A DNA stretch of 64,000 bases, from positions 62,001-126,000 of the forward strand of contig CAMRHE010000502.1 of assembly GCA_947044405.1 (NCBI GenBank), read 5' to 3'. Each line of letters begins with the position of its first letter. Positions within the stretch are counted from its first letter, which is position 1. The DNA comes from Leptodactylus fallax. Taxonomy: Eukaryota; Chordata; Amphibia; Anura; Leptodactylidae. The notes beneath the pieces were generated by a model. It was given only the letters and a program-made list of their open reading frames with translations. It did not search any database and was not told where the DNA came from. This document shows positions 43,149-55,008 of the stretch, in pieces. A program made the position numbers and the translations under genes.

Positions 43149-44055
43149 TGTGAAAGATCCTCCGTGCGCCAAACCGCTTTGGCCACACCCTGAGTCCTCT
43201 TTCATATAAAAACCACACTCACTGCCAGTGAGTGCCGGGTTCACCAGATAAATACAAGACAAGCCTTCTAAATTTTATATATTTATTAACCCCTAAATGG
43301 GTCAGTATTAAAATCTAACATATACAGATCAGAACAGATATGCAGATATATGCAAGCATTAACAGTTACTAGTTGCAAGATACAGTACAAATAAAATAAA
43401 AGGGATTAAAGGTGAAATGATTACTTTACCACACATGTCCTTGATGTGGTTCTATAGTCCAACACTCACACATGGCATGTGTGAGTCACCAGTGGAGGCT
43501 TTTCAGCATGTGGCATTAAAACGATAATCCCGCCTGCATGCTCTCATAACAGTCTCTCAGCATTAGTCCAATAGTCAATCACAAAAAACTCCTCATGGTC
43601 TGTCTGTAACAACTCTGTAGCATGATCCCAGCACAGTCTTCATAGCATGATCTCTTAGTGATAGTCTCCTGCATAATCTCCTCCCACAGACCTCTTACCT
43701 CATCTTTTATACCCTTTATGCCCCCTCCCAGAATGAGGTCACCGGCGACAGTACGTCTGATGAGTTAATTCAATCACGTTCAGACCCTTTGTATGTAGAT
43801 GAGACAAAGTGAATTGATACCCTGTTATCAGTCATATCTGGTCAACAGCCCAGACTTGAACAATGCACTATTGTTTGATCAGCCAGGGCTGTATAGGAAT
43901 ACAATGGAGCCCTATTGTTCCAGCCCGGCTGCCACTGCCAATATGCACCTAGGCCTGTAGCTGCGCACAGTATGCAAGCAAGCAAGAAGGGATATCCTAT
44001 ACCCAGAGACCAAAATATAGCTGAGTTATGGCCATATTTAGGCAGAATCATCACA
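43149..44055. mobile_element. Solo LTR with 5-bp target duplication
   Basis: It begins TGTGAAAGATCC and ends GAATCATCACA. CTGTC stands directly before (43144-43148) and after (44056-44060). The empty site, AAGACTGTCCTTTGG, is intact in D1 (36341-36355) and near 63126. A TATA-like 'catataaaa' (about 43204) and 'aataaaataaaa' (about 43390) are seen. There are no coding sequences. Superfamily undetermined (retrovirus-like or Gypsy-type). Confidence 0.9.
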
Positions 44056-44777
44056 CTGTCCTTTGGCTCTAACATCCCAATATTTTTGAACACAGTGAAT
44101 ATTGCTAGCTTTGTTAACCTGTTGTGTGCTAGGTGTGCGTGGTATGGGTATAGGGATGTCTCATCTTACTGGAAAATGGTCAGTGGGGGCAACTTTGTGT
44201 GGATGTATGAATGTAAAAGGGTGAGTCACTCCTGTGCAGCCTAGTGTGACAGGTGAGCTGGAAGGGAGTATAGAAGTGGAATTCCTTTTATGATTCCATC
44301 TAGAGACAAATATTTGTGTGCTGTGAATAAGGTGAGCAGATAATCCCCAGCAGTGGTATATAGTGGATGGATATAAGGAAGGGGGGTGAGATCTGTTCCC
44401 TGACAACTGACATTAAGACCTAGCTGTTATAAAGTGGTGTGAGTAGTGGTTACATAAAAGTACACAATGAACAGGCTCCATGACCAAAAACATGTCATTA
44501 TGCATCCAATCCAGAGGAGACCCAACAGAATCCTAAAGCCGCCTCTCATACAGGTTTTACCAATAAACTTCTCCTTTTCCTCCTTCATTTGAGAAGCCCT
44601 TCTTGTTATTATTATAATTTTTTTTTTTTTATTTCTTTATTTTTTTTAATAATGAGTTTCTCGGAATCACCAGAAGTTACAAAATTTGAAAAGTAAAACT
44701 GTGGAATTAAAAGTGATCTTTCCTTTAAGAATAATTCTAAATATAACTAAGATTCTAGTTCATTATTAGTTTTATAT

Positions 44778-44950
44778 TATTAATCTATAACTGTGTCTCT
44801 GTGACTGCTCCCACCGGAGACCATTACTGAGATCTCTCCGGCTTTGTTACAGTATTCTATGCAATATTTCATCTATAAAAGGTACAACAAGTAATATCCT
44901 GATGTCTTGTGTGTTACATGGAAGAAAAGATGTGATGTAGCTGTGTTACA
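44778..44950 (+). promoter_or_regulatory. Conserved OR promoter and putative 5' exon, unit D2
   Basis: Same block as in D1, with TATAAAA at 44874-44880, about 1.16 kb before the OR 3 ATG. Confidence 0.6.
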
Positions 44951-45950
44951 CAAAGAAGAATCCATGGGCATTTGGGCGGTTGCATGGTCTGTAGCTAATT
45001 TATTTTCAAATAACCGGTCTACTATAGTTTGATTTGCCGATATTGCCAGTATCTTTGTGTGCTTTTTTCACCATCGGTATCCTCTGTTTAGTTTCATATT
45101 AGAAACAATGTTTCTTTGACTATATATTGGGGTTTACCTTTGTATGTTTTGCATCATGGATGTTCATTTAGTATACAGATTATTACATCATTTTGGCTAA
45201 CATTGTGTACCATGCAAATTATTTGGTATTACTGATACTTTGATTGACTTTACAAGTCTTTCCCCTTCCCCTTCCTTCTTTGTTTATAAGTTACTAACAT
45301 GTCTTGTTATGATTGTGTCTGTGCGTGTCTTTTTATTGAATACTAATAAAATATTTATGTTTTATATTAGTGTGGATATTGTTTTCTTTATGTCTGCTTC
45401 AGCGTATTACCCCACTTATTTTAGTTGCAATTGCCTCTTTTGTATGTTGTTTCAGACTCTGTGTCTATTCCCATTGACAATAATGCAAGCAACATGATGG
45501 AAGCAATCTACTGTCATATTTTTTTACTTTTGTAGATAAAGTCCTGCATGCAGTCGGTGACAGTTCTGTTTAATGTCCGTTGCTGTTCTCCTATGATGGA
45601 AGAGAGCAACGAACATTAACAACATCAGTGTGAACACCCCTTAACCTTTTAGATTTGAACATGTTTTTTAGAGCTACAAAAAAAAAATTCTGCTAAATAT
45701 GATTTGACATGTTTTGTGATATTTTGGGTGATATATATTGTATATATTTACATTTACTGTTGATATTTAGGTCTCATTTTAATGCATTATATGTTATTAT
45801 TGTGCTTATAATATTTTTGCACAGATCTTTAACCTGATTTTTAGAGAAGCTAAGAAAATGTAACTTTTTATTCATTATTATATTTCTGTACAGAAAGTGA
45901 TAATAAATAGAGATAATAAATCTCATCATCCAATTGACCCAATCCCTGTT
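44951..45950 (+). other. Putative intron 1 of the OR 3 unit
   Basis: Matches 37237-38250 with few differences and small indels, for example 'cagtttaatgtccg' shortened near 45570. No gene is supported. Confidence 0.5.
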
Positions 45951-45963
45951 CTTCCATTTTAGT
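45951..45963 (+). promoter_or_regulatory. Conserved 3' splice site before OR 3
   Basis: CTTCCATTTTAG, AG at 45961-45962, then TAAACTG. Confidence 0.6.
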
Positions 45964-46037
45964 AAACTGTAAAGGATAAATCCCATCACTTACTTATGTC
46001 TATCTTAATTTCCATCAAGAAATGTATCCTTGTGAAC

Positions 46038-46967
46038 ATGCAAAGCTGCAATTCCAACACCGTGACTGAGATTTTGCTTTTAGGATTTCAGAATTTACAA
46101 ACATTTGAGATTTCTTTCTTTCTTCTCCTGCTGCTCATCTACTGTGTGACTGTATGTGGAAACCTCCTCATCATCCTGGTGGTGTCCTACAGCAGATCCC
46201 TCCACTCTCCCATGTACTTCTTCCTCACACAACTCTCCTTCTCAGATATTTTACTCTCCTGCATCATTGTACCCAACATGCTCCTTGTTGTGTTGTATGA
46301 TGGGAGTTCTGTGTCTTTTATTGGCTGTTTGATTCAATTTAACTTTTTTGTAGCCTCAGAATCATTGGAATGTTTCCTCCTGACATTAATGTCCTATGAC
46401 CGGTATCAGGCCATCTGTCACCCCCTACATTACACCTCAGTCATGGACCTCACATTTTGTATAAAATCTGTTCTCTTGTGTTGGGTGATGACATTTGCTG
46501 CTATTTTGATTCTTTCAGTATCTATGAGTTATTTGTGTTTCTGTGGACCAAACATCATTGACCATTTCTTCTGTGATTTTGATCCCATAGTTGAACTTTC
46601 CTGCTCAGACACTTTTTTCATAAAACTAATAGACATGATATTGGCCGTACCTATTGTAGTCTTTCCATTTATTGTCATTGTGGTCTCCTATGTGTATATA
46701 ATCCTCACTATACTGAAGATCCCATCTGTAACTGGGAGACAGAAGACCTTCTCCACCTGCAGCTCTCACCTGGCCGTGGTCTCCTTATATTATGGGTCAA
46801 TTCTGAGTATATATTTATTTCCAAATAAGCACAATGCAAAAAAAATCCTCTCCATGCTCTACACTGTAGTAACTCCTCTTCTCAATCCTATCATATACAG
46901 TCTGAGTAATAGAGAGATTAAGCAAGCCTTTATAAAGCTCAAGAGCAAAATGTGTTCTATCGATTAA
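46038..46967 (+). CDS. Olfactory receptor 3, intact, class II type
   Basis: A 309-residue odorant receptor, the tandem duplicate of OR 2. The same landmarks stand at the same positions: GN 41-42, LHSPMYFFL 55-63, MSYDRYQAIC 118-127, KTFSTCSSHL 236-245, PLLNPIIYSLSN 280-291. Start chosen as for OR 2; an in-frame ATG at 45996 is also present. Differences from OR 2 cluster in TM1 (YC for YY), around 112-116 (FLLTL for LFLTV), in TM4, in loop 2 (DPIVEL for DPLLEL), in TM5 (AVPIVVF for GIPFAVL) and before TM7 (NKHN for STQN). TM4-TM5 is a ligand-contact region in ORs. It also lacks an N-terminal sequon. No lesion is seen. Confidence 0.94.
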   Translation: MQSCNSNTVTEILLLGFQNLQTFEISFFLLLLLIYCVTVCGNLLIILVVSYSRSLHSPMYFFLTQLSFSDILLSCIIVPNMLLVVLYDGSSVSFIGCLIQFNFFVASESLECFLLTLMSYDRYQAICHPLHYTSVMDLTFCIKSVLLCWVMTFAAILILSVSMSYLCFCGPNIIDHFFCDFDPIVELSCSDTFFIKLIDMILAVPIVVFPFIVIVVSYVYIILTILKIPSVTGRQKTFSTCSSHLAVVSLYYGSILSIYLFPNKHNAKKILSMLYTVVTPLLNPIIYSLSNREIKQAFIKLKSKMCSID

Positions 46968-48150
46968 AGGATGGCAGCATAGAGAATGCATTCTCCTTAG
47001 TGCAAATGCCATATATAAGTACTACTTAGTCAAAAGAAAATTTAGAGGGTCATTTAAGGCAAAATTATCAAGAAATCCTTTCCTTTTTTTCTCCGTTTTC
47101 CCAGTTTTACCTTCTCAGTTTTACTTTGGTATTCCTGTGCTTTACTATTCAATCTCCTCTTTTGTAGCTTTTCTGTGCGTGGAGCGATGGTATGATATGA
47201 ATATTCCAATCTCACATTATTTTGATAAGAAAAGCCACTCAATGTCCCCCTTTTTAATGAGGGTAGCCACATCAAGGTAGAAAGAGAATGGAGAGGTGGC
47301 CATGCATCTATGTTACCCTTTTCTGTTCTATGGGATCTGTAGAAATACCTTAACTATTTCCTTTACTCCCATATAAGTTAATATAGAGTCATGCACAATC
47401 TTGGTCAACCATTTTACTCATTCTTCACTCAAATGTTGAAACCACCTCAACACATGGGTCTGGGTCTACTTTTCCTTAAAAAGGTTCAAACATTGGCCCA
47501 ACATTTATCAAACATTTTATGGCCTATCCTGTTTACATGTTATAAATACCAGATATTAAATTAACCTCTTTGCGACTGCCTGAAGAGATTCTGGTCAGAA
47601 TGAATGAAGTATAGAGGACCAAATGAGATCTTCAGCATTTTCTGGAATGACCAATGATTTTCAAAAAAGTGAAGTTTTCTGATTGGCTCCTCGGTCTCAA
47701 TGTAATGTATATTATGTTATTCCTATTAAAATATATACAGAGGATTTATGTAATTCTGCTGTTGAGTTGTGAGTAACAGGACACAAGTCTTTCTATACAC
47801 TTCTACATGTTTATTAGCATCTACTAGAATGTGTTTTATCATGTCCAGTGAAAATTAACATGAAATCATCTTCTCCTGTTATTTTTGACAGCTTCGAGGA
47901 AGATCTAGATTTATTATTTGTATGTTTCATTCTACAGAAAGTTTTTTTCTACAGCAAGAACAGAATTACTGCACAATCAAGAGACCCAATTACAATTTTG
48001 TTAAAATAATGCAAAAAAAATTGAGTTTTTAGACTTAAAAAAAAAAATTCTACACCTTTTTATGGAGGTCATAAATCAGACTTTTTATTGCACAAATTTG
48101 GGGTCAATAAAGCTCATGATTCAAATGACCCAATGTCTGTTCTTTCACTC
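46968..48150 (+). other. Spacer between OR 3 and OR pseudogene 2
   Basis: Colinear with 39264-39650 plus 41256-42108 of D1. It is the empty site for the D1 Tc1. 47700-47750 carries a single satellite-unit relative. No gene is seen. Confidence 0.55.
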
Positions 48151-48193
48151 CAGTAAACTATAGAGTAATTTATCATCGTTCATCTCTCAAAAT

Positions 48194-49142
48194 ATGACAT
48201 ACAACAATTCCAACACAGTGACTGAGATTTTTCTCTTAGGATTTCAGAATTTACAAAGTTTTAAAATTTCTTTCTTTCTCCTGCTTGTCATCTACTGTGT
48301 GACTGTATGTGGAAACCTCCTCATCATCCTGGTGGTGTCCTACAGCAGATCCCTCCACTCTCCCATGTACTTCTTCCTCACACAGCTCTCCTTCTCAGAT
48401 ATTTTACTCTCCACCACCATAATACCCATCATGCTCCTTGTTGGTTTGTGTGAGGGAAGTTCTGTGTCTATTATTAGATATTTGGTGCAATTCCATTTGC
48501 TTTCATCTTCAGAATCTTTGGAATGTCTTTTGACTGTGATGTCCTATGACAGGTATCAGGCCATCGGTAACCCTTTACATTACACCTCAGTTATGGACCT
48601 CCCATTTTATATTAAATCTTTTTTCTTATGTTAGGTGATGATATTTGGTGTTGTATTGGTTCTATAAGTTTCTATTAATCATTTTCAGATCTGTGGTCCA
48701 AACATCATTAACCATTTCTTTTGCGATTTTGATCCCTTACTTGAAATTGTCTGTTCAGACACTTTTCATGAAAATAATGGACATGATACTGGCCACACTT
48801 TTTGCAGTTTTTCCATTTATTGTCATAGTGGTCTCCTATGTGTATATAATCCGCACTATACTGAAGATCCCATCTGTAACTGGGAGACAGAAGACCTTCT
48901 CCACCTGCAGCTCTCACCTGGCCGTGGTCTCCTTATATTATGGGTCACTTCTCAGTATCTATTTATTTCCAAATACACGCAATGTAAAGAAGATCCTCTC
49001 CCTGCTCTACACTGTAGTAACTCCTCTTCTCAATCCTATCATATACAGTCTGAGCAATACAGAGATTAAGCAAGCCTTTAAAAATTTCCTTTGTCTTTTT
49101 TATTTAGTTATTACTTTTTTATTTATTTTTGGGAAAGAATAG
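48194..49142 (+). pseudogene. OR pseudogene 2, full length
   Basis: Olfactory receptor from MTYNNSNTVTEIFLLGF (ATG 48194) to NTEIKQAFKN. Lesions: loss of residues in TM1 (LLLVIYC), GNPLHY for CHPLHY, TAG for Trp after FFLC (48632-48634, shared with pseudogene 1), a TAA after VLVL (about 48665), and a frameshift in CSDTF near 48763. After that the frame is clean through MILATLFAVFPFIVIVVSY, KTFSTCSSHL and PLLNPIIYSLSN. The C-terminus runs into unrelated sequence (FLCLFYL...). It keeps the N-terminal NNS sequon. Confidence 0.94.
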
Positions 49143-49351
49143 TTTGTAATAATCATCTGTTTGGCTCACTCGCCTATACATTATTATTGTTATTGGATCT
49201 TTTTTTTTTTTAATGTACTAAATAACTAGTTCCATGTGTTTATCTATATTTTTGGATTGATGCCAAAAATATATACCCACGTATACTTAATTATAGTGTT
49301 GGCTTACACATTTTAATATTATGACTGTTACTCTTTTACAAATGTTATCTA

Positions 49352-50291
<940 letters not shown>

Positions 50292-50439
50292 TATGCTAGT
50301 GGACAGTCTTTATGTATTGGTTCATTTTGATTTTGAATGGTGCCTAACATATACCCATTATTATATTATGTGAGATCTATACAGGCTTTTCTGATACCAT
50401 CTCTTATTATTATTTTTTTGCTTCCTTGATCATCGATGA
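50292..50439. other. Spacer
   Basis: Nothing is recognised beyond a T-rich tract near 50400. Confidence 0.3.
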
Positions 50440-51520
50440 CAGCGGTAGCGTCATAGTATCCTTGGTAACCAAGCCCCCGTCCTAGATGAGCCTCCGAATG
50501 GGAGGAGTATAGCTGACATGACTATTGATCGGCTCCGCTGATGTCAGGGAGGGGGGCGTAGCCTAGGGGTGTGGTTTGCGCTATATAAGTTCCGCTTGTT
50601 CCAGTGAACGGCGTCAGCTTCATATTAGCACCGATGTCCACCTTTAGGACATCAGGAACTGCAGTTTTTACTACAATATCTATACCACTGGCTCACCAAT
50701 GTTTTTGCTCTCCTGATGAACCTGCAAAATTCGGGGGAAAGATTTAACCCTTAAGTGGCTCTAAGACTCTATTCTTGGTAGGGGCGCTACTAATGGACGG
50801 ATAATACCCTGAGAGACCAGCACAAATCGTAATGCTTGGTCTAGTAGAGTATTGCTAGTGGTCATTTGACATTTAGCTATTATTGTGGGCTTAATTGGAC
50901 CCAATGTAGGCATGTGGTACATTATGGTCTAAATGACCGCTGCACATACTCTATAATATTAGTTTGATGCAGTATGTTCCTTATCTAATTGGATCATTCT
51001 GTCACCTATGTCTGCTTCATTTGGAGCTATAGCAGCAATTTGTTATACATGTTATACAGGAGACTGTGCTCTTAAAGCTGCGCAGTACTCTGTTGAATAT
51101 ATAGTGTTGGATCCTGATGGACCATCACTTGCGATTATATTGCTGATTCCACTAGAGTGACGTAGGGGCACTACACCTGAGTATTTGATTTGTTTGAGCC
51201 GTTATATTCTGAACCATATGAGCTATGATAATTGGCTTTTTTGCATATTATCCCAAAGAGGAATCTCTGCCTTTCAGTAGGGTTGGATCATAAATATTGA
51301 CACATACTGTATGTGCCTAAGTTCTATTTACCCTAAACTTGGGATCCTTTTTGGCACTTCCTCATAATTGTGGCTTTTGGGAGACATGACATTGGCCTTC
51401 CAAGCTATCTCAGATCTGATAGCTGGTAAGAGCTCATATGGTTGCACATATTTTAGATTTAATTATGCGGCCTATACAGTTTTAGATATTATCAATAAAA
51501 GTTATATTTTAGTTTCTTTC
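50440..51520 (+). repeat. Unclassified repeat with promoter-like start, hammerhead-like core and poly(A) signal
   Basis: It opens GC-rich ('gcgctatataagttcc' with TATATAA near 50582), has a hammerhead-like core at 50713-50740, and ends in 'atcaataaaagttatatttt' (about 51490). A start with TATA and an end with AATAAA suggest a transcribed retroelement-like unit. It has no coding frame. Confidence 0.4.
50713..50740 (+). ncRNA. Hammerhead-ribozyme-like core
   Basis: CTGATGA, then A CCTG CAAAATT CGGG G as stem II and loop, then GAAA. This is the canonical order and spacing of a hammerhead core. Stems I and III were not established. Confidence 0.4.
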
Positions 51521-51529
51521 TAGTGCTAG

Positions 51530-52395
51530 AAGAGGTCTTTTCACCTTCCATATTGGTCTTCCATATAGACACTTGTTTTGGTTAACAAACCTTTATGTCT
51601 ATTAGCTGATGAGTTATTATTTCCTCCTCCTATCATTTTCATTTTTAGAGCATTTCTTCATAAATTTAGTTTACTCTTACACTGAAATCTGGACATAGTT
51701 TGCCTGCCCATTCCAACATGAAAGACTGTACTGAAAGTATATTATACTTAGTGCAAGTGCCATATAAGTACCACATAGACATATTAGAAAATATTTAGGG
51801 CCATTTCAGGCAAAATTAGAAATCACTCTCTCTTTTTTTCTGCTATCCTATTCTAACTTCCCTCAGCTTTCCTGGATATTTCTACAATTTATTATTCAAT
51901 AGCAATAATAGCAATCCGGTTGGAATGGGCAGTGATATGTCAGGTGCAATAAAGGATATTCCAACTCAGGCTCTTTGAGAATAGGAGCCACATAACCCCA
52001 GCCTATCAACTGAAGTAGCCACTGCAGAAGAAAGGAGAGCTAGCCTTGTACATATGTCACTCTCTCCATTCTGTTCTTTGGAAGCTTCAGAAATAGGTGA
52101 GAAATGGTTCCTGATTATTTCCTTATCACCCACAGAAGTGAATGGAAAGAGCCATGAACATGCTGGCCACCAATCCATTTATTCTTTACTTGGATGTGGC
52201 AGTCACTTCACCAGGAGGGCCAGGAGACTGCTTTCATTAAAAATGTGCAAGAGATGGGACAATCTGTTTATATGTCATAAATATCTGAGAATACACGAGT
52301 TAGGCAGCCAGAAAATGTTCTCATCAGAATGAGTGAAGAAGAGAGGACCAGAAAAAATACTTAAAATCAAAACCTTACACCAATCCATCGGTGAC
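51530..52395 (+). other. Orphan OR 3' flank
   Basis: 51535-51620 matches 21340-21440 downstream of OR 1 ('tggttaacaaacctttat'). 51740-51860 resembles 39290-39400 downstream of OR 2 ('cttagtgcaagtgccata'). 52140-52330 resembles 41285-41500. No OR coding sequence precedes it, so an OR gene has been lost or replaced by the repeats at 49.3-51.5 kb. Confidence 0.55.
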
Positions 52396-53060
52396 CATTT
52401 TTAAAAAATTATCATCAATGGAGTCCACTTAAAGTAGAATTCCCACAGAACTTATTTTTATTTTTTGGCCTGCGAGAAAGACGTATGATGTAAATTGTAG
52501 TGCAGGTAATCTTTTTAATGGAGGCTGTACTACTCCTTTCTGAGCGCAGTTCTGAGAAAGCAATAAGAATTCGAGCAACAGTTAAAGGACTAGAAGAACT
52601 TAAAGAATCACACAGGCAGATTAGTGCTAGAGATAGGATAGGATCACATAAACATAGTGAGGGGGAACAGTGAGGCTGCTTACACTGATGCACAGGCAGG
52701 ACAATTAACCCTTTCAATGCAAATAATCTAATTTTGACTATCTGTTGTACAATAGAGCAGGTTCATCTATATACATATTGTTTAAATATACTTTTTTACT
52801 GACAAAAAATCTTGTTTGTAAAAAATGTTTTGCTAATGACATTTTGAGGCAAAATACTTTTTTCATTAAATACACACTGCTGTTCTAACAGCAAATTGCT
52901 TTTTCCACTCTGATTCCAATCTGAAGAAAACTCCAGCCAAAATTAGTTCCAACTCCATGACTACAACTGTGACCCCTGCCTATGTAGTCATTGTGCGGTT
53001 GAACAGAGGTTAAGACCTCTTGCACAGATATTATCAGATACTATATGTTTAAACCTATAA
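52396..53060. other. Unassigned spacer
   Basis: No gene, RNA or repeat is recognised. A minus-strand frame at 52415-52717 resembles no known protein. Confidence 0.3.
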
Positions 53061-53064
53061 ACTT

Positions 53065-53430
53065 AAAGGGGTTTTTCAAGTTAAAAATATTTATGACTTT
53101 TCCTTGACATAAGTCACTAACGTTAGATCTTTGGAGTTTGACACCCAGAACCCACATCGATTAGCTGATCACAGAAATTGAAGCAGGACACAAATAATAT
53201 TGTACTTTGTATAGTGGTGAAGCTGAGTCACTCCAGTTTAGGTCCCCTACAAATGAATAGGAGCTGATGTGCAGTACCTGGTCTGGCCACTACAAAGATA
53301 TCAGAGCTGCCTGCTTCCTGCTCCATTATCTTTGAATCAACTGCTCAGAGCAGCTCATCGATGGGGGTGTTGAGCGTTGGACTCCACAGATCTTTCATTA
53401 GTGACCTATTCTTAGGATAAGAAATGGGTC
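53065..53430 (+). repeat. Frog-type interspersed repeat
   Basis: It starts 'aaaggggtttttcaagttaa' and includes 'ttgacacccagaacccacat...cgattagctgatca' and 'cttaggataagaaatgg', a recurrent anuran repeat as I recall it. Related text occurs near 5815-5880 ('cagctgatcagtgggggtcc'). Confidence 0.55.
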
Positions 53431-53434
53431 AAGG

Positions 53435-53520
53435 TGTGGCAATGGCCAATTCAAACTTCAGACTTCAACCCAATTGAAATGATGTAGCTGGACCTTAAGA
53501 GAGCTGTGCAGAAATAAATG
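53435..53520 (+). pseudogene. Tc1-like transposase scrap
   Basis: Reads QWPIQTSDFNPIEMM-stop-LDLKRAVQK, a decayed [15 protein letters not shown] block with the catalytic Glu, from yet another Tc1 family. No termini remain. Confidence 0.6.
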
Positions 53521-53760
53521 CCCACAAACCTTAACCTCTTCACGACGGCACACAGTATATAAACATCAGCGCTTGCTGGGCTTTGTGCAGAGCCAATTTT
53601 TATACACTGACCCTGCTAAATTGGGGATTGGTTTCCCCAAGGGTCAGAAACTCCATGAACACATAACTAATAGATGCTGCTCCAGATCATGTAGCCGCTG
53701 TATCAGGGAAAGTATTATATTGGCTGATACACGTCATATGACTGAATATTTAAGGACCTA
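53521..53760 (+). repeat. FR2 repeat, truncated copy
   Basis: Matches 13675-13880 ('ttgctgggctttgtgcag', 'ccccaagggtcag') and breaks off in the first hairpin. Confidence 0.7.
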
Positions 53761-54128
53761 CCAACTGCTACTGACTAATACAGGTCATAAATAGTTTGGT
53801 TGCTATGGAAACCTTTAGTAAAGCTGTGTTCCTGAGGAAACTAAGCGCCTGCGAGCATCTATTGGCTGATAAGGGACATGTGACCGTGTGTATGACAGTT
53901 GGAATATGAGTGAAAGACTTGCAGGCTTGTATTGGCTAATGCAGGTCATATTTTGGGAATACTGTATCTTAGGAACGGTATGTCCTAGAGAGCTGAGACC
54001 CAGTCTAAAATCTTCCCAGACACCTGGTGTACCTGTGTGCCAAATTTGGTGAAGATTGGTCCAGTTGTTTGGTCGTGAATAAAGAACAGATAGACAGACA
54101 GACAGACAGAAACTAATGTTTATATATA
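53761..54128 (+). repeat. Retroposon-like 3' end with (ACAG)n tail
   Basis: 'gtgtgccaaatttggtgaag' and 'gttgtttggtcgtgaataaa' lead into a run of ACAG (54087-54113), as at the 3' ends of some vertebrate non-LTR elements. Direct repeats of 'attggctgatacagg...' type occur before it. No coding sequence. Confidence 0.5.
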
Positions 54129-55008
54129 TATAAGAGATTAAATTTAAAATGTAGATTGTCCTTTGGCTCTAACTTCCCTATTTTTCTGAAGACAGTGAAT
54201 ATCGCTATGTTGTGTTCTAGGTGTTTGTGGTGTGGGTATACTGATGTCTCATCTTACTGTAAAATGGTAATTAGTGGAAGCTTTGTGTGAATTCATGATT
54301 GTAAAAGGGCAATTCATTCCTGTGTATCCTACTGTGACAGGTGATATGGAAGAGAATGTGGAAGTGGAGACCCTTTTATGATAGCATCTTGGGTCAGTAA
54401 GTTGAACAGATAACTCCCAAAAGTGGTATATAGTGAGTGGACATATTTTGGGGTGTGAGCCCCGTGTCCTGACAACAGTCATTTAGACCAAGCTGCTCGA
54501 AGGTGTTGGGAGCCGTGGTTACATGAGAGTACTCAATGATCAGGCTCTATGACCAACAATATCTCATTCTGTATCCGAGCTAGAGGAGACCCAACAAGAT
54601 CCAAGATCACCTCTCTCTTACCAATAAACTTCTCATTTGCCTCCTTCATTTGAGAAGTCCTTCTTGATGCATCTTTTTTTTTTTTGGCAATGAGTTTCTC
54701 ATAATCACCAGAAGTTACAATATTTGAAAAGTAAAACTGTGGAATTAAAAGTGAACTTTCTTTTAAGAATAATTCTAAATATAAAGAAGTTTCTAGTTCA
54801 TTATTAGTTTTATATTATTAATCTATAACTTTATCTCTGTGACTGCTCCCACCGGAGACCATTACTGAGATCTCTCCGGCTTTGTTACAGGATTCTATGC
54901 AATATTTCATCTATAAAAGGTACAACAAGTAATATCCTGATGTCCTGTGTGTTACATGGACAAGAAGATGTGATGTAGCTGTGTTACACAAAGAAGAATC
55001 CAGATTGT
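54129..55008 (+). repeat. Third OR unit, 5' part
   Basis: Homologous to 36330-37252 and 44050-44960 ('tgtcctttggctctaac', 'ttgaacagataactccc', 'tggaattaaaagtgaacttt'), with more divergence. It holds a conserved promoter block. Confidence 0.8.
54822..54990 (+). promoter_or_regulatory. Conserved OR promoter and putative 5' exon, unit 3
   Basis: GCTCCCACCGGAGACC and TATAAAA (54912-54918) are preserved, although the downstream coding exon is destroyed and 4.4 kb away behind a satellite. Confidence 0.6.

Larger units (their letters stand above)
43114..48678 (+). repeat. OR tandem duplication, copy D2
   Basis: Colinear with D1 from 'aggtatattaaatctaaaat' to the OR pseudogene. It differs by the solo LTR at 43149-44055 and the absence of the Tc1 element. 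Confidence 0.92.
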
